A stretch of DNA of 64,000 bases from Streptomyces cinnabarinus (GCF_027270315.1 NZ_CP114413.1:5890001-5954000), one strand, 5' to 3'; numbered from the stretch's first letter, positions 7,472 through 17,352 are shown. Notes: generated by a model from the letters alone, not told the origin. Made by a program: numbers and translations.

Positions 7472-10400
7472 GTGAGCTCCTCTTTCTCCACCGGACGCCT
7501 GCCGCACCCCCAGGTGCGGCAGGGGAGTCGTGGCGCTTACCGACTGGTCCGTACCCCGCCGGCCAGGGTGGACCCCCCTCGTCTGGACGCCGCGCAGCGC
7601 TCCGTGGTTGACCACACCGCCGGCCCGCTGCTCGTTCTCGCAGGTCCGGGCACCGGAAAGACCACCACGCTGGTGGAGTCGGTGGCGCAGCGGATCGCCC
7701 GCGGCGGCGACCCCGCGCGCATCCTGGTGCTGACGTTCAGCCGCAAGGCGGCCGTCGAACTGCGCGACCGCATGGCGCTGCGCACCGGCGCCGCGCGGGC
7801 CCCGAGGGCGACCACGTTCCACTCCTTCTGCTACGCCCTGGTCCGCGCCCACCAGGACAGCGAGCTGTTCGTGGAGCCGCTGCGACTGCTGTCCGGCCCC
7901 GAGCAGGACGTGGCCGTACGCGAACTGCTCGCGGGCCAGCCGGACCTGGAGCGGCTTGGCCTCGCCCATGTGCGCTGGCCCGACGAACTGCGCGCCTGCC
8001 TGACCACCCGGGGCTTCGCCGACGAGGTCCGCGCGGTCCTCGCCCGCAGCCGCGAACTGGGCCTCGCACCCGGCGCCCTGGACGCCTTCGCCCGCCGGAT
8101 CGGCCGCCCCGACTGGCGGGCCGCGGCCGCCTTCCTCGCCGAGTACCTCGATGTCCTCGACCTCCAGGGCGTGCTCGACTACGCCGAACTCGTCCACCGC
8201 GCGGTGCTCCTCGCCCACCGCCCCGAGGTCGCCAGGCAGCTCGCCGACCAGTACGACGCCGTGTTCGTCGACGAGTACCAGGACACCGACCCCGCCCAGG
8301 TACGGCTGCTGCACGCGCTGGCGGGCGGCGGCCGCACCCTGGTTGCCTTCGGCGACCCGGACCAGTCGATCTTCGCCTTCCGGGGCGCCGACGTGAACGG
8401 CATCCTGGAGTTCCCGCGGGCCTTCCCGCGCGGGGACGGCCGTCCGGCCCCCGTGGCGGTGCTGCGCACCTCCCGCCGCTCCGGCGGCACACTGCTCGCG
8501 GCGACCCGGCTGCTCACCCAGCGGATGCCGCTGACCCGCCTCCCGGCCGACAAGGTCCGCGCCCACCGCGAACTCGCGCCCGTCCGGGACGGGGGCCGCG
8601 TCGAGGTGTACACGTACCCGACGCCCGGCACGGAACTCGACAACATCGCCGACATCCTGCGCAGGGCGCACCTGGAGGACGGCGTGCCCTGGCGCGAGAT
8701 GGCCGTCCTGGTCCGCGCGGGCTCCCGCACGATCCCGACGGTCCGCCGCGCCCTCACGGCCGCCGGCGTCCCCCTGGACATCGACGGCGACGACCTGGCC
8801 CTGCGCCACGAACCGGCGGTGGCGCCCCTGCTGACGGCCCTGCGCGCGGTGGCGGAGGCGGAGGCGCGGGGGAGCGGTGACGGGGGCGCGGCTGCGGATG
8901 CGACGGCGGATGAAGCGGAGCCGGATGAGGCCGCCACCGAAGCCGAAGTCGAAGCCGACGATGATGCCCCCGACACGACCCCCTGCTGGCTCGACACCGA
9001 GACCGCCCTGACCCTCCTCGCCTCCCCCCTGGCGGGTATGGACGCCGCCGATCTGCGCCGCCTCGGCCGTGCTCTGCGGGACGAGGAGCGGGCCGCCGGA
9101 GTCGCCCTGCCCCCGCCGTCGGACGAGCTGCTCGCGCGGGCGCTGGCCGAGCCGGAGCGGCTGGTCGCGCACGATCCGGTGTACGCGCGGGGCGCGCAGC
9201 GGCTCGGCGCGCTGCTGCGCAAGGCCCGTGAACGCCTCGCGGACGGCGGTACGGCCGAGGAGGCGCTCTGGGATCTGTGGGAGGGCACCCCGTGGCCCGG
9301 GCGCCTGGAGCGGGCCGCCCGGCGCGGCGGCGCGGCCGGGCGCAACGCCGACCGTGACCTGGACGCCGTATGCGCGCTGTTCGCGACCGCGGCCCGCTCC
9401 GAGGAGCGCACCGGCGGCCGCGGCGCCCTCAACTTCCTGGCGGAGATCGAGGCCGAGGACATCGCCGCCGACACCCTCACCCGCCGCGCCCTGCGCCCCG
9501 ACGCCGTACGCCTGATGACCGCGCACCGCTCCAAGGGCCTCGAATGGCGCCTGGTCGTCGTCGCGGGCGCCCAGGAGGGACTGTGGCCGGACCTGCGCCG
9601 CCGTGGCTCCCTGCTGGAGGCCGACCGGATCGGCCGCGACGGACTCGCCGAACCGCTGACCCCGGGCGCGCTGCTCGCCGAGGAGCGCCGCCTGTTCTAC
9701 GTGGCCGCCACGCGCGCGCGTGAGCGCCTCGTCGTCACCGCGGTGAAGGCTCCCGCGGACGACGGTGACCAGCCCTCCCGCTTCCTGACCGAGCTCGGCG
9801 TCGAACCCAAGGACGTCACGGGACGCCCCCGGCGCCCCCTGTCCGTCGCGGCACTCGTCGCCGAGCTGCGCGCCACGACCGTCGACCCGCGCGTGTCCGA
9901 CGGGCTCAGGGAGGCCGCCGCCCGCCGCCTGGCCAGGCTCGCCGCGCTCACCGACGAGGACAGCCGCCCGCTGGTCCCCTCGGCCCACCCCTACCGCTGG
10001 TGGGGCATGTTCGAGCCGACCGAGAGCAAGGTGCCGCTGCGCGACCGCGACCAGCCCGTCGTGCTCTCCGGCAGCGCCCTCGCCCAGCTCGCCGACACCT
10101 GCGCCCTGCAATGGTTCCTGGGCCGCGAGGTGAAGGCCGACGCGCCCGCGACCGTCGCCCAAGGCTTCGGCAACGTCGTGCACGTCCTCGCCGACGAGGT
10201 CGCCTCCGGGCACACCCCGGCCGATCTCGCCGTCCTCATGGAGCGCCTGGACTCCGTGTGGAACGCGCTCGCCTTCGACGCGCCGTGGAAGTCCGCACAG
10301 GAGAAGGAGCACGCGCGCGTGGCGCTCGAACGCTTCCTCCAGTGGCATGTCACGGACCGCGCGGGCCGTACGCCGGTCGCCAGTGAGCACGACTTCGACG

Positions 10401-10858
10401 TCACCCTCGAAGCGGGCGACTACGAGGTCCGTATCCGTGGCCAGATGGACCGCGTCGAGGCCGACGGCGAGGGCCGCGCCTATGTCGTCGACTTCAAGAC
10501 CGGCAAGCAGGCCCCCAGCTCGGCCGAGGTGGCCCGGCATCCGCAGCTCGCGGTCTATCAGCTCGCCGTCCGTGAGGGCGTCGTGGACGAGGCCTTCGAC
10601 GGGGAGCGTCCCGAGCCGGGCGGCGCCGAACTCGTCCAGCTGCGGCAGGGCGCGGCCAAGCGGGACGGCGGCGAGAGCCTGCCCAAGGTGCAGGCCCAGG
10701 AGCCGCTGGAGGGCGAATGGGTCGGCGAGCTGCTGGCCAACGCCGCCGGAAAGGTCCTCGACGAACGGTTCTCGCCCACGGCCGGCCAGCACTGCGCGCA
10801 CTGCGCGTTCCGGGCGTCGTGCAGCGCGCGCCCGGAGGGGCGGCACGTGGTCGAGTGA
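7472..10858 (+). CDS. adnA: ATP-dependent helicase-nuclease, AdnA-like subunit with Fe-S nuclease domain
   Basis: About 1128 aa from GTG 7472 (GTG 7430 would add 14 residues; neither has a strong ribosome site). A UvrD-type SF1 motor: Walker A GPGTGKT (~58-64), Walker B VDEYQDTD (~266), motif QSIFAFRGA, and VRLMTAHRSKGLEW. The C-terminus is a RecB-type nuclease with VVDFKTGK (~1006) and QLAVYQLA. Four cysteines, one at ~876 (LADTCALQW) and three at ~1108-1118 (CAHCAFRASC), form the pattern of an iron-sulfur staple as in AddB-type nucleases. Mycobacterial AdnA and AdnB form a heterodimer that unwinds and resects double-strand breaks. Here, as there, two such genes lie in tandem. I assign AdnA by being first in the operon; the A/B naming is from memory. 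Confidence 0.87.
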   Translation: MSSSFSTGRLPHPQVRQGSRGAYRLVRTPPARVDPPRLDAAQRSVVDHTAGPLLVLAGPGTGKTTTLVESVAQRIARGGDPARILVLTFSRKAAVELRDRMALRTGAARAPRATTFHSFCYALVRAHQDSELFVEPLRLLSGPEQDVAVRELLAGQPDLERLGLAHVRWPDELRACLTTRGFADEVRAVLARSRELGLAPGALDAFARRIGRPDWRAAAAFLAEYLDVLDLQGVLDYAELVHRAVLLAHRPEVARQLADQYDAVFVDEYQDTDPAQVRLLHALAGGGRTLVAFGDPDQSIFAFRGADVNGILEFPRAFPRGDGRPAPVAVLRTSRRSGGTLLAATRLLTQRMPLTRLPADKVRAHRELAPVRDGGRVEVYTYPTPGTELDNIADILRRAHLEDGVPWREMAVLVRAGSRTIPTVRRALTAAGVPLDIDGDDLALRHEPAVAPLLTALRAVAEAEARGSGDGGAAADATADEAEPDEAATEAEVEADDDAPDTTPCWLDTETALTLLASPLAGMDAADLRRLGRALRDEERAAGVALPPPSDELLARALAEPERLVAHDPVYARGAQRLGALLRKARERLADGGTAEEALWDLWEGTPWPGRLERAARRGGAAGRNADRDLDAVCALFATAARSEERTGGRGALNFLAEIEAEDIAADTLTRRALRPDAVRLMTAHRSKGLEWRLVVVAGAQEGLWPDLRRRGSLLEADRIGRDGLAEPLTPGALLAEERRLFYVAATRARERLVVTAVKAPADDGDQPSRFLTELGVEPKDVTGRPRRPLSVAALVAELRATTVDPRVSDGLREAAARRLARLAALTDEDSRPLVPSAHPYRWWGMFEPTESKVPLRDRDQPVVLSGSALAQLADTCALQWFLGREVKADAPATVAQGFGNVVHVLADEVASGHTPADLAVLMERLDSVWNALAFDAPWKSAQEKEHARVALERFLQWHVTDRAGRTPVASEHDFDVTLEAGDYEVRIRGQMDRVEADGEGRAYVVDFKTGKQAPSSAEVARHPQLAVYQLAVREGVVDEAFDGERPEPGGAELVQLRQGAAKRDGGESLPKVQAQEPLEGEWVGELLANAAGKVLDERFSPTAGQHCAHCAFRASCSARPEGRHVVE

Positions 10859-10949
10859 CGGACAGCACCACACGTGCTGACCTGCCCTTCTCCCTTCACG
10901 ACGGCCGATTCGGCATCCGTTGTCAGTGGCCGCCGCTAGCCTCTCTGAG

Positions 10950-13900
10950 GTGCCGCCACGTATCACCGATCCCGATCAGCTCAAGGAGCTCCTCGGCATC
11001 CCGTTCACCCCGGAGCAGACGGAGTGCATCACCGCGCCGCCCGCCCCGCAGGTGATCGTGGCCGGAGCCGGGTCGGGCAAGACCACGGTGATGGCCGCGC
11101 GCGTGGTGTGGCTGGTCGGCACCGGGCAGGTCGCCCCCGAACAGGTCCTCGGCCTGACCTTCACCAACAAGGCCGCCGGTGAACTCGCCGAGCGCGTCCG
11201 CAAGGCACTGATCAAGGCGGGCGTTACCGACCCGGACGTCATCGACCCCGACAACCCGCCAGGCGAGCCGGTGATCTCCACCTACCACGCCTTCGCGGGC
11301 CGTCTGCTGACCGACCACGGCCTGCGCATCGGCCTCGAACCGACCTCCCGCCTGCTCGCCGACGCCACGCGCTACCAGCTCGCCGCGCGCGTGCTGCGCG
11401 AGGCTCCGGGCCCCTACCCGGCGCTCACCCGTTCCTTCGCCGACCTGGTCAGCGACCTGCTCGCCCTCGATGCCGAACTCGCCGAGCACCTCGTACGCCC
11501 CGCGGCGCTGCGCGCCCACGACGCCGAGCTGCTGCTCACCCTGCACGGCGTCAAGCTCACCAACGCCGATCTGCGCAAGGTCCCCGAGACCCTCGCCGCG
11601 CGCCGCGAACTGGCCGAGCTGGTGGGCCGTTACCGGTCCGCCAAGCGCGAACGCGATCTGCTCGACTTCGGCGACCAGATCGCCCTGTCCGCACAGCTCG
11701 CCGGAATCCCCGAGGTGGGCCGCGTCCTGCGCGACGAGTTCCGCGTGGTCCTCCTCGACGAGTACCAGGACACCTCCGTCGCCCAGCGCGTCCTGCTGGC
11801 GGGCCTGTTCGGCGGCGGCACCGGACATCCGGTCACCGCCGTGGGCGACCCCTGCCAGGCCATCTACGGCTGGCGCGGCGCCTCCGTCGCCAACCTGGAC
11901 GACTTCCCCGAACACTTCGCCCGCGCGGACGGCCGTTCCGCCACCCGCCAGGCCCTCAGTGAGAACCGGCGCAGCGGCGGCCGCCTCCTCGACCTCGCCA
12001 ACGGCCTCGCCGGGCCGCTGCGCGCCATGCACGCGGGCGTGGAGGCCCTCCGCCCGGCCCCCGGCGCCGAACGCGACGGCCTGGTGCGCTGCGCCCTGCT
12101 GCCCACCCACTCCGAGGAGATGGCCTGGATCGCCGACTCCATCGCCCACCTGGTGAACACCGGCAAGGCCCCCGGAGAGATCGCCGTCCTGTGCCGTACG
12201 GCCACCGACTTCGCCGAGATCCAGGGCGCGCTGGTGGCCCGGGACGTCCCCGTCGAGGTGGTCGGCCTGTCCGGGCTGCTGCATCTGCCCGAGATCGCCG
12301 ACCTGGTCGCCGTCTGCGAGGTCCTCCAGGACCCCGGCGCCAACGCCTCCCTGGTCCGGCTGCTGACCGGCCCGCGCTGGCGCATCGGCCCGCGCGACCT
12401 CGCCCTCCTGGGGCGCCGGGCCCGCCGTCTGGTGTCCCACGCGCGCGTGGACGGCGACGACGACCCGGACCGCCGGCTCGCCGAGGCCGTCGAGGGGGTC
12501 GACCCCGCGGAGGTGATATCGCTCGCGGACGCCCTGGACACGTTCCTGGAGACGCCCTTCGACGGGCCGGGGGACGACGACGGGCTGCCGTTCTCGCCGG
12601 ACGCGCGCGTGCGCTTCGCCCGCCTGGCCACCGAACTGCGCGACCTGCGCCGCTCGCTGTCCGACCCGCTGATGGACGTCCTGCACCGCGTCCTCGCCGT
12701 CACCGGCCTGGAGGTCGAGCTGTCGGCGTCCCCGCACGCCCTGGCCGCCCGCCGCCGCGAGACCCTGTCGAACTTCCTGGACATCGCCGCCTCCTTCGCC
12801 GCCGGTGACGGCGAGGCGAGCCTGCTGGCCTTCCTCGGCTTCCTGCGCACCGCCGCCCAGTACGAGAAGGGCCTCGACAACGCCCTCCCGGGCGGCGAGA
12901 ACACCGTCAAGGTGCTCACCGCGCACAAGTCCAAGGGCCTCGAATGGGACGTCGTCGCCGTCCCCGGCCTGGTCACCGGGACCTTCCCGAGCGGCCAGGG
13001 CCGCGAGAAGTGGACCTCCCAGGGCAAGGTGCTGCCGCACGCCCTGCGCGGCGACGCCGACACCCTGCCCGACGTCGCGGCCTGGGACTCGCGCGGCCTG
13101 AAGGCCTTCCACGAGGCCATGAAGGAGCACCAGCACACCGAGGAACTGCGCCTCGGCTACGTCACCTTCACCCGCCCCCGCTCCCTGCTCCTCGGCTCCG
13201 GCCACTGGTGGGGCCCCAGCCAGAAGAAGCCCCGCGGCCCCTCCGACTTCCTCCAGGCCCTGTACGACCACTGCGCCGCCGGGTACGGCGAGATCGAGGC
13301 CTGGGCGGACGAGCCCGCCGAGGACGAGGAGAACCCGGCGCTCCACGCCACCGACGCCGACCAGGTCTGGCCGCTCCCTCTGGACGACGCGGCACTGGCC
13401 CGGCGCAGGGCGGCCGCCGAGACGGTCCTGACGTACCTGGAGAATCTCGGCTCCCCCGCGGACGCCGACCCGGCGGCCACGCACGACCCGGAGTGGCCAC
13501 CGCCCCCGGACGACGAGGGCGTCTACGGCATCCCTGAAGAGGAACCTCTCGAAGAAGGCCCCGTCGAGGACGACCCTTTCGACGACGGCCCCTTTGACGA
13601 CGAGCCCCTCGACGACGACTGGGACTCCTGGACCGCGGAACGCCCCACCGTCCCGCACCAGGCGCAGGCCCCCGACCGCGCGAGTCTCACGCCGGAGGAG
13701 GCCCGCACCATCGCCTCCTGGGACCGCGACCTCGACGCCCTCACCGGCGAGCTGCTCCGCGCGCGGGACAGCGTCACCGAGGTACCCCTGCCCGCCTCCC
13801 TGACCGCTTCCCAGGTGCTGCGCCTGGCCGCCGACCCCGACGGCCTGGCCCAGGAGCTGGCCCGCCCCATGCCCCGCCCGCCGCAGCCCGCGGCCCGACG

Positions 13901-14375
13901 CGGCACCCGTTTCCACGCCTGGGTCGAGGCCCGGTTCGAGCCACTGACCCTGCCCATGCTGGAACCGGACGAACTGCCCGGCAGCGAGGCCGAGATCGCC
14001 GACGAACAGGACCTGGAGGTGCTCAAGGAGGCCTTCGAGCGCACCGAGTACGCCCACCGCACGCCCTACCGCGTCGAGGCCCCGTTCCAGCTCGCCCTCG
14101 CGGGCCGCGTCGTCCGCGGCCGCATCGATGCCGTCTACAAAGAGGGCGACGGCGAGCGGGCGACGTACGAGATCGTCGACTGGAAGACCCACCGCACCCG
14201 CAGCGCCGACCCGCTCCAGCTGGCCGTCTACCGGGTCGCCTGGGCCGAGCAGCAGGGGGTGCCGCTGGAGTCCGTCAGCGCCGCGTTCCTGTACGTGCGC
14301 GGCGGCGAGATCGTCCGTCCGGAGGACCTCCCGGACCGCGCGGCACTGGAACGGCTGCTGACCGGGGAACCGTAG
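10950..14375 (+). CDS. adnB: ATP-dependent helicase-nuclease, AdnB-like subunit
   Basis: About 1141 aa from GTG 10950 (VPPRITDPDQL); TTG 10920 and GTG 10926 are in-frame alternatives. UvrD-type motor: Walker A GAGSGKT (~40-46), Walker B LLDEYQDTS (~268), QAIYGWRGA, and VLTAHKSKGLEWD. A strongly acidic Asp/Glu/Pro insert lies at ~860-895 before the C-terminal RecB-like nuclease (EIVDWKTHRT, LQLAVYRVAW at ~1075-1095). Unlike its partner it lacks the four-cysteine iron-sulfur pattern. It begins 91 bp after adnA in the same direction and probably forms one operon with it. Together they are predicted to process DNA double-strand breaks for homologous recombination, replacing RecBCD/AddAB in actinomycetes. 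Confidence 0.87.
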   Translation: MPPRITDPDQLKELLGIPFTPEQTECITAPPAPQVIVAGAGSGKTTVMAARVVWLVGTGQVAPEQVLGLTFTNKAAGELAERVRKALIKAGVTDPDVIDPDNPPGEPVISTYHAFAGRLLTDHGLRIGLEPTSRLLADATRYQLAARVLREAPGPYPALTRSFADLVSDLLALDAELAEHLVRPAALRAHDAELLLTLHGVKLTNADLRKVPETLAARRELAELVGRYRSAKRERDLLDFGDQIALSAQLAGIPEVGRVLRDEFRVVLLDEYQDTSVAQRVLLAGLFGGGTGHPVTAVGDPCQAIYGWRGASVANLDDFPEHFARADGRSATRQALSENRRSGGRLLDLANGLAGPLRAMHAGVEALRPAPGAERDGLVRCALLPTHSEEMAWIADSIAHLVNTGKAPGEIAVLCRTATDFAEIQGALVARDVPVEVVGLSGLLHLPEIADLVAVCEVLQDPGANASLVRLLTGPRWRIGPRDLALLGRRARRLVSHARVDGDDDPDRRLAEAVEGVDPAEVISLADALDTFLETPFDGPGDDDGLPFSPDARVRFARLATELRDLRRSLSDPLMDVLHRVLAVTGLEVELSASPHALAARRRETLSNFLDIAASFAAGDGEASLLAFLGFLRTAAQYEKGLDNALPGGENTVKVLTAHKSKGLEWDVVAVPGLVTGTFPSGQGREKWTSQGKVLPHALRGDADTLPDVAAWDSRGLKAFHEAMKEHQHTEELRLGYVTFTRPRSLLLGSGHWWGPSQKKPRGPSDFLQALYDHCAAGYGEIEAWADEPAEDEENPALHATDADQVWPLPLDDAALARRRAAAETVLTYLENLGSPADADPAATHDPEWPPPPDDEGVYGIPEEEPLEEGPVEDDPFDDGPFDDEPLDDDWDSWTAERPTVPHQAQAPDRASLTPEEARTIASWDRDLDALTGELLRARDSVTEVPLPASLTASQVLRLAADPDGLAQELARPMPRPPQPAARRGTRFHAWVEARFEPLTLPMLEPDELPGSEAEIADEQDLEVLKEAFERTEYAHRTPYRVEAPFQLALAGRVVRGRIDAVYKEGDGERATYEIVDWKTHRTRSADPLQLAVYRVAWAEQQGVPLESVSAAFLYVRGGEIVRPEDLPDRAALERLLTGEP

Positions 14376-14427
14376 TGTGACGAACCGCCCAACAAGGATG
14401 TCGGTGCGGGCCGATAGGCTCGTGACC

Positions 14428-15840
14428 ATGAGTCATCCCGTTGACAGCGTCGTCAGCGACGTCCGTACGTACATCGAGCGGCACCGCGCTGTCTTCCTCG
14501 ACGACCTCGCCGCATGGCTGCGCATCCCCTCCGTGTCGGCCCAGCCCGACCACGCGCCCGACGTACGGCGCAGCGCCGACTGGCTCGCCGCCAAACTCAC
14601 CGAGACCGGCTTCCCGACCGTCGAGGTCTGGCCGACGCGGGGCGCCCCGGCCGTCTTCGCCGAGTGGCCCTCCGGCGACCCCGAGGCACCCACGGTCCTG
14701 GTCTACGGCCATCACGACGTACAGCCCGCCGCCCGCGAGGACGGCTGGGACAGCGACCCCTTCGACCCCGTCGTCCGCGGACACCGCCTCTACGCGCGGG
14801 GGGCGGCCGACGACAAGGGCCAGGTGTTCTTCCACACACTCGGCGTCCGCGCCCACCTCGCCGCGACCGGCCGCACCGCCCCGGCCGTCAACCTGAAGCT
14901 GCTCATCGAGGGTGAGGAGGAGTCCGGTTCGCCGCACTTCCAGGCCCTCGTCGAGGAGCGCGTGGACCGGCTCGACGCCGACGCGGTGATCGTCTCCGAC
15001 ACCGGCATGTGGTCCGAGGACACCCCCACCGTGTGCACGGGCATGCGTGGCCTCACCGAGTGCGAGATCCGGCTGCACGGCCCCGACCAGGACATCCACT
15101 CCGGCTCCTTCGGTGGCGCCGTGCCCAACCCGGCCACCGCGGCCGCCCGCCTGGTCGCCGCCCTGCACGACGACCACGGGCGCGTAGCGATCCCCGGCTT
15201 CTACGACGGCATCGTCGAGCTCACCGACAGCGAGCGGCAGCTCTTCGCCGAGCTGCCCTTCGACGAGCAGCGCTGGCTGCGCACCGCCAAGTCCTACGCC
15301 ACCCACGGCGAGGCCGGGCACACCACCCTGGAGCGCATCTGGGCCCGCCCCACCGCCGAGGTCAACGGCATCGGCGGCGGCTACCAGGGCCCCGGCAGTA
15401 AGACGATCATCCCGGCCGACGCCATGATGAAGCTCTCCTTCCGTATGGTCGCGGGCCAGGAACCCGAGCACATCGAGAAGGTCGTCCGCGCCTGGGCCGC
15501 CGAGCAGGTGCCCGCCGGAATCCGCTGCGAGGTCGTCTTCGGCTCGGCCACGCGCCCGTGCCTGACGCCGCTGGACCACCCCGCCCTGCAGTCCGTGGCC
15601 CGCGCCATGGGCCGCGCCTTCGAGAAGCCCGTCGGCTACACCCGTGAGGGCGGTTCCGGGCCGGCCGCAGTCCTCCAGGAGGTCCTCGGCGCCCCCGTGC
15701 TCTTCCTGGGCATCTCGGTCCCCTCCGACGGGTGGCACGCACCGAACGAGAAGGTCGAGCTGGACCTTCTGCTCAAGGGCGTCGAGACCACCGCGTACCT
15801 CTGGGGCGACCTCGCCGAGAACTGGCGCCATGCGCCCTGA
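14428..15840 (+). CDS. M20-family metallopeptidase (dipeptidase-like)
   Basis: A 470-aa cytoplasmic enzyme. ATG 14428 is chosen; the same frame is open farther upstream without coding character. Zinc-site motifs of the ArgE/DapE/CPG2 family are complete: YGHHDVQPA (first metal ligand and catalytic Asp, ~92-100), GAADDKGQ (bridging Asp, ~129), EGEEESGSP (catalytic Glu pair, ~158), SDTGMW (metal Asp) and a C-terminal REGGSGPA/HAPNE with the last His ligand. The family hydrolyses dipeptides or acyl-amino acids; the exact substrate cannot be read from sequence. It follows adnB by 52 bp in the same direction and may be co-transcribed, but I see no functional link. Confidence 0.9.
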   Translation: MSHPVDSVVSDVRTYIERHRAVFLDDLAAWLRIPSVSAQPDHAPDVRRSADWLAAKLTETGFPTVEVWPTRGAPAVFAEWPSGDPEAPTVLVYGHHDVQPAAREDGWDSDPFDPVVRGHRLYARGAADDKGQVFFHTLGVRAHLAATGRTAPAVNLKLLIEGEEESGSPHFQALVEERVDRLDADAVIVSDTGMWSEDTPTVCTGMRGLTECEIRLHGPDQDIHSGSFGGAVPNPATAAARLVAALHDDHGRVAIPGFYDGIVELTDSERQLFAELPFDEQRWLRTAKSYATHGEAGHTTLERIWARPTAEVNGIGGGYQGPGSKTIIPADAMMKLSFRMVAGQEPEHIEKVVRAWAAEQVPAGIRCEVVFGSATRPCLTPLDHPALQSVARAMGRAFEKPVGYTREGGSGPAAVLQEVLGAPVLFLGISVPSDGWHAPNEKVELDLLLKGVETTAYLWGDLAENWRHAP

Positions 15841-15996
15841 GCACGCCGTTCGGTCCGGAGCGGTACCACGCGCGGGGCACACTGGTAGGGCCGCCCCGCA
15901 CCGTCCCACCGCGCCGGACCCGGTCCCCTCCCGTCCTACGTCCCGCTGAACCGCCCGCCGAAACCAACCGTTCCACCGGGGGAGTTGGAAGCACCC

Positions 15997-16941
15997 GTGA
16001 CCACCTGGACCGACCACACCGCCGAACGCCCCATCTCGCTCACCGCCCCGAGCGGCATCGACCGCGCCGCCCACCACCGCCTCGACGAGGCCTGGCTGGC
16101 GGCGGCATGGAGCCACCCCACGACCCGCTGCTTCGTGGTCTCCGGCGGCCAGGTCCTGATCGACGAGGCGGCGGACGGCCGCACCGAACTCGTCATGACC
16201 CCCTCCTTCGAGGCCCCGCTCACCGAGGCGCACCGCTACTTCCTCGGTATCGACGAGGACGGCGTCAGCTACTTTGCGCTCCAGAAGGACGCCCTGCCCG
16301 GCCGCATCGACCAGTCCGCGCGCCCGGCCGGACTGCGCGAGGCGGGCCTGCTGCTGTCCCCGCGCGACGTCGGCCTGATGGTGCACGCGGTCGGCCTGGA
16401 GAACTGGCAGCGCACCCACCGCTTCTGCTCCCGCTGCGGCGAGCGCACCGTCATCGCGGCGGCCGGTCACATCCGCCGCTGCCAGGCCTGCGGCGGCGAG
16501 CACTACCCGCGCACCGACCCGGCCGTGATCATGGCGGTCACCGACGAGGACGACCGCATCCTGCTGGGCCGCCAGGTCCACTGGCCCGAGGGCCGCTTCT
16601 CCACGCTCGCCGGCTTCGTCGAGCCCGGCGAGTCCATCGAGCAGACGGTTCGCCGAGAGGTCTTCGAGGAGGCCGGCATCACCGTCGGCCGGGTCGAGTA
16701 CGTCGCCAGCCAGCCGTGGCCCTTCCCGTCCAGCCTGATGCTGGGCTTCATGGCCCGCGCCACCTCCACCGAGGTCGACGTCGACGGCGACGAGATCCAC
16801 GAGGCGCGCTGGTTCTCCCGCGACGAACTGGGCGCCGCCTTCGAATCCGGCGAGGTGCTCCCGCCCTACGGCATCTCGATCGCGGCCCGTCTGATCGAGC
16901 TCTGGTACGGCAAGCCGCTGCCGACCCGGCACTTCATCTGA
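15997..16941 (+). CDS. nudC: NAD(+)/NADH pyrophosphatase NudC (Nudix hydrolase)
   Basis: A 314-aa protein from GTG 15997, with the G-rich ribosome site GGGGGAG at 15978-15984; the TTG at 15985 abuts that site and is unlikely. NudC architecture is complete: an N-terminal fold, a four-cysteine zinc ribbon (CSRCG and CQACG, ~144-165), the Nudix box (GFVEPGESIEQTVRREVFEE, ~206-225) and the NudC signature SQPWPFPSSLM (~239). The enzyme cleaves NAD(H) to NMN(H) and AMP; in other bacteria it also removes NAD caps from RNA. It is downstream of the peptidase by 156 bp and converges on mycoredoxin, with a shared terminator between. Confidence 0.95.
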   Translation: MTTWTDHTAERPISLTAPSGIDRAAHHRLDEAWLAAAWSHPTTRCFVVSGGQVLIDEAADGRTELVMTPSFEAPLTEAHRYFLGIDEDGVSYFALQKDALPGRIDQSARPAGLREAGLLLSPRDVGLMVHAVGLENWQRTHRFCSRCGERTVIAAAGHIRRCQACGGEHYPRTDPAVIMAVTDEDDRILLGRQVHWPEGRFSTLAGFVEPGESIEQTVRREVFEEAGITVGRVEYVASQPWPFPSSLMLGFMARATSTEVDVDGDEIHEARWFSRDELGAAFESGEVLPPYGISIAARLIELWYGKPLPTRHFI

Positions 16942-16959
16942 CACACGCGCCTGAAACGG

Positions 16960-16997
16960 CGGAAGGCGGTTCCCCACATCTGGGGAACCGCCTTCCG
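16960..16997. terminator. Perfect 17-bp hairpin, bidirectional terminator nudC / mycoredoxin
   Basis: Arms 16960-16976 and 16981-16997 are perfectly complementary, with the 4-nt loop CATC, located between two converging genes. There is no U-tract, as is common for Streptomyces. Confidence 0.8.
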
Positions 16998-17033
16998 AAC
17001 GCGCCGGACAGTGCGCCGGTCGGACCCTGCCGG

Positions 17034-17276
17034 TCAGACCGTGATCTTCTGCTTGACCTGAGCCAGCGAGGGGTTGGTCAGCGTCGAGCCGTCCGCGAAG
17101 AGCACGGTCGGGACCGTCTGGTTTCCGCCATTGGCCTTCTCGACGAACGCCGCGGAATCCGGGTCCTGCTCGATGTTGATCTCGGTGTACGCGATGCCCT
17201 CGCGCTCCAGCTGCTTCTTCAGCCGCTGGCAGTAGCCGCACCAGGTGGTGCTGTACATCGTCACAGTGCCCTGCAT
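17034..17276 (-). CDS. mrx1: Mycoredoxin / glutaredoxin-family protein (Mrx1-type)
   Basis: An 80-aa thioredoxin-fold protein starting MQGTVTMYS at ATG 17276, with AAGGAG ten bases upstream. The active site is TTWCGYCQRLK; WCGYC with a following basic helix, together with TVPTVLFADGS (cis-Pro), is the mycoredoxin pattern. Mycoredoxins reduce mixed disulfides between proteins and mycothiol in actinomycetes. A good SigR-type promoter (17326-17352) lies upstream, consistent with induction by thiol oxidation. It is divergent from uvrD2, with the regulatory region shared. Confidence 0.92.
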   Translation of the reverse strand: MQGTVTMYSTTWCGYCQRLKKQLEREGIAYTEINIEQDPDSAAFVEKANGGNQTVPTVLFADGSTLTNPSLAQVKQKITV

Positions 17277-17325
17277 GTCTCGCGCGCTCCTTCGATGGCT
17301 CGGGGACCGGGTCGTCCGATGAGGG

Positions 17326-17352
17326 AACGTACGCGACCCGGCCCGCCATTCC
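17326..17352 (-). promoter_or_regulatory. SigR-type promoter for mycoredoxin (GGAAT-N19-GTT)
   Basis: On the minus strand GGAAT lies at 17352-17348 and GTT at 17328-17326, separated by 19 bp. This matches the SigR consensus GGAAT-N18/19-GTT. The expected start is near 17320, about 45 bases before the ATG. Confidence 0.75.
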
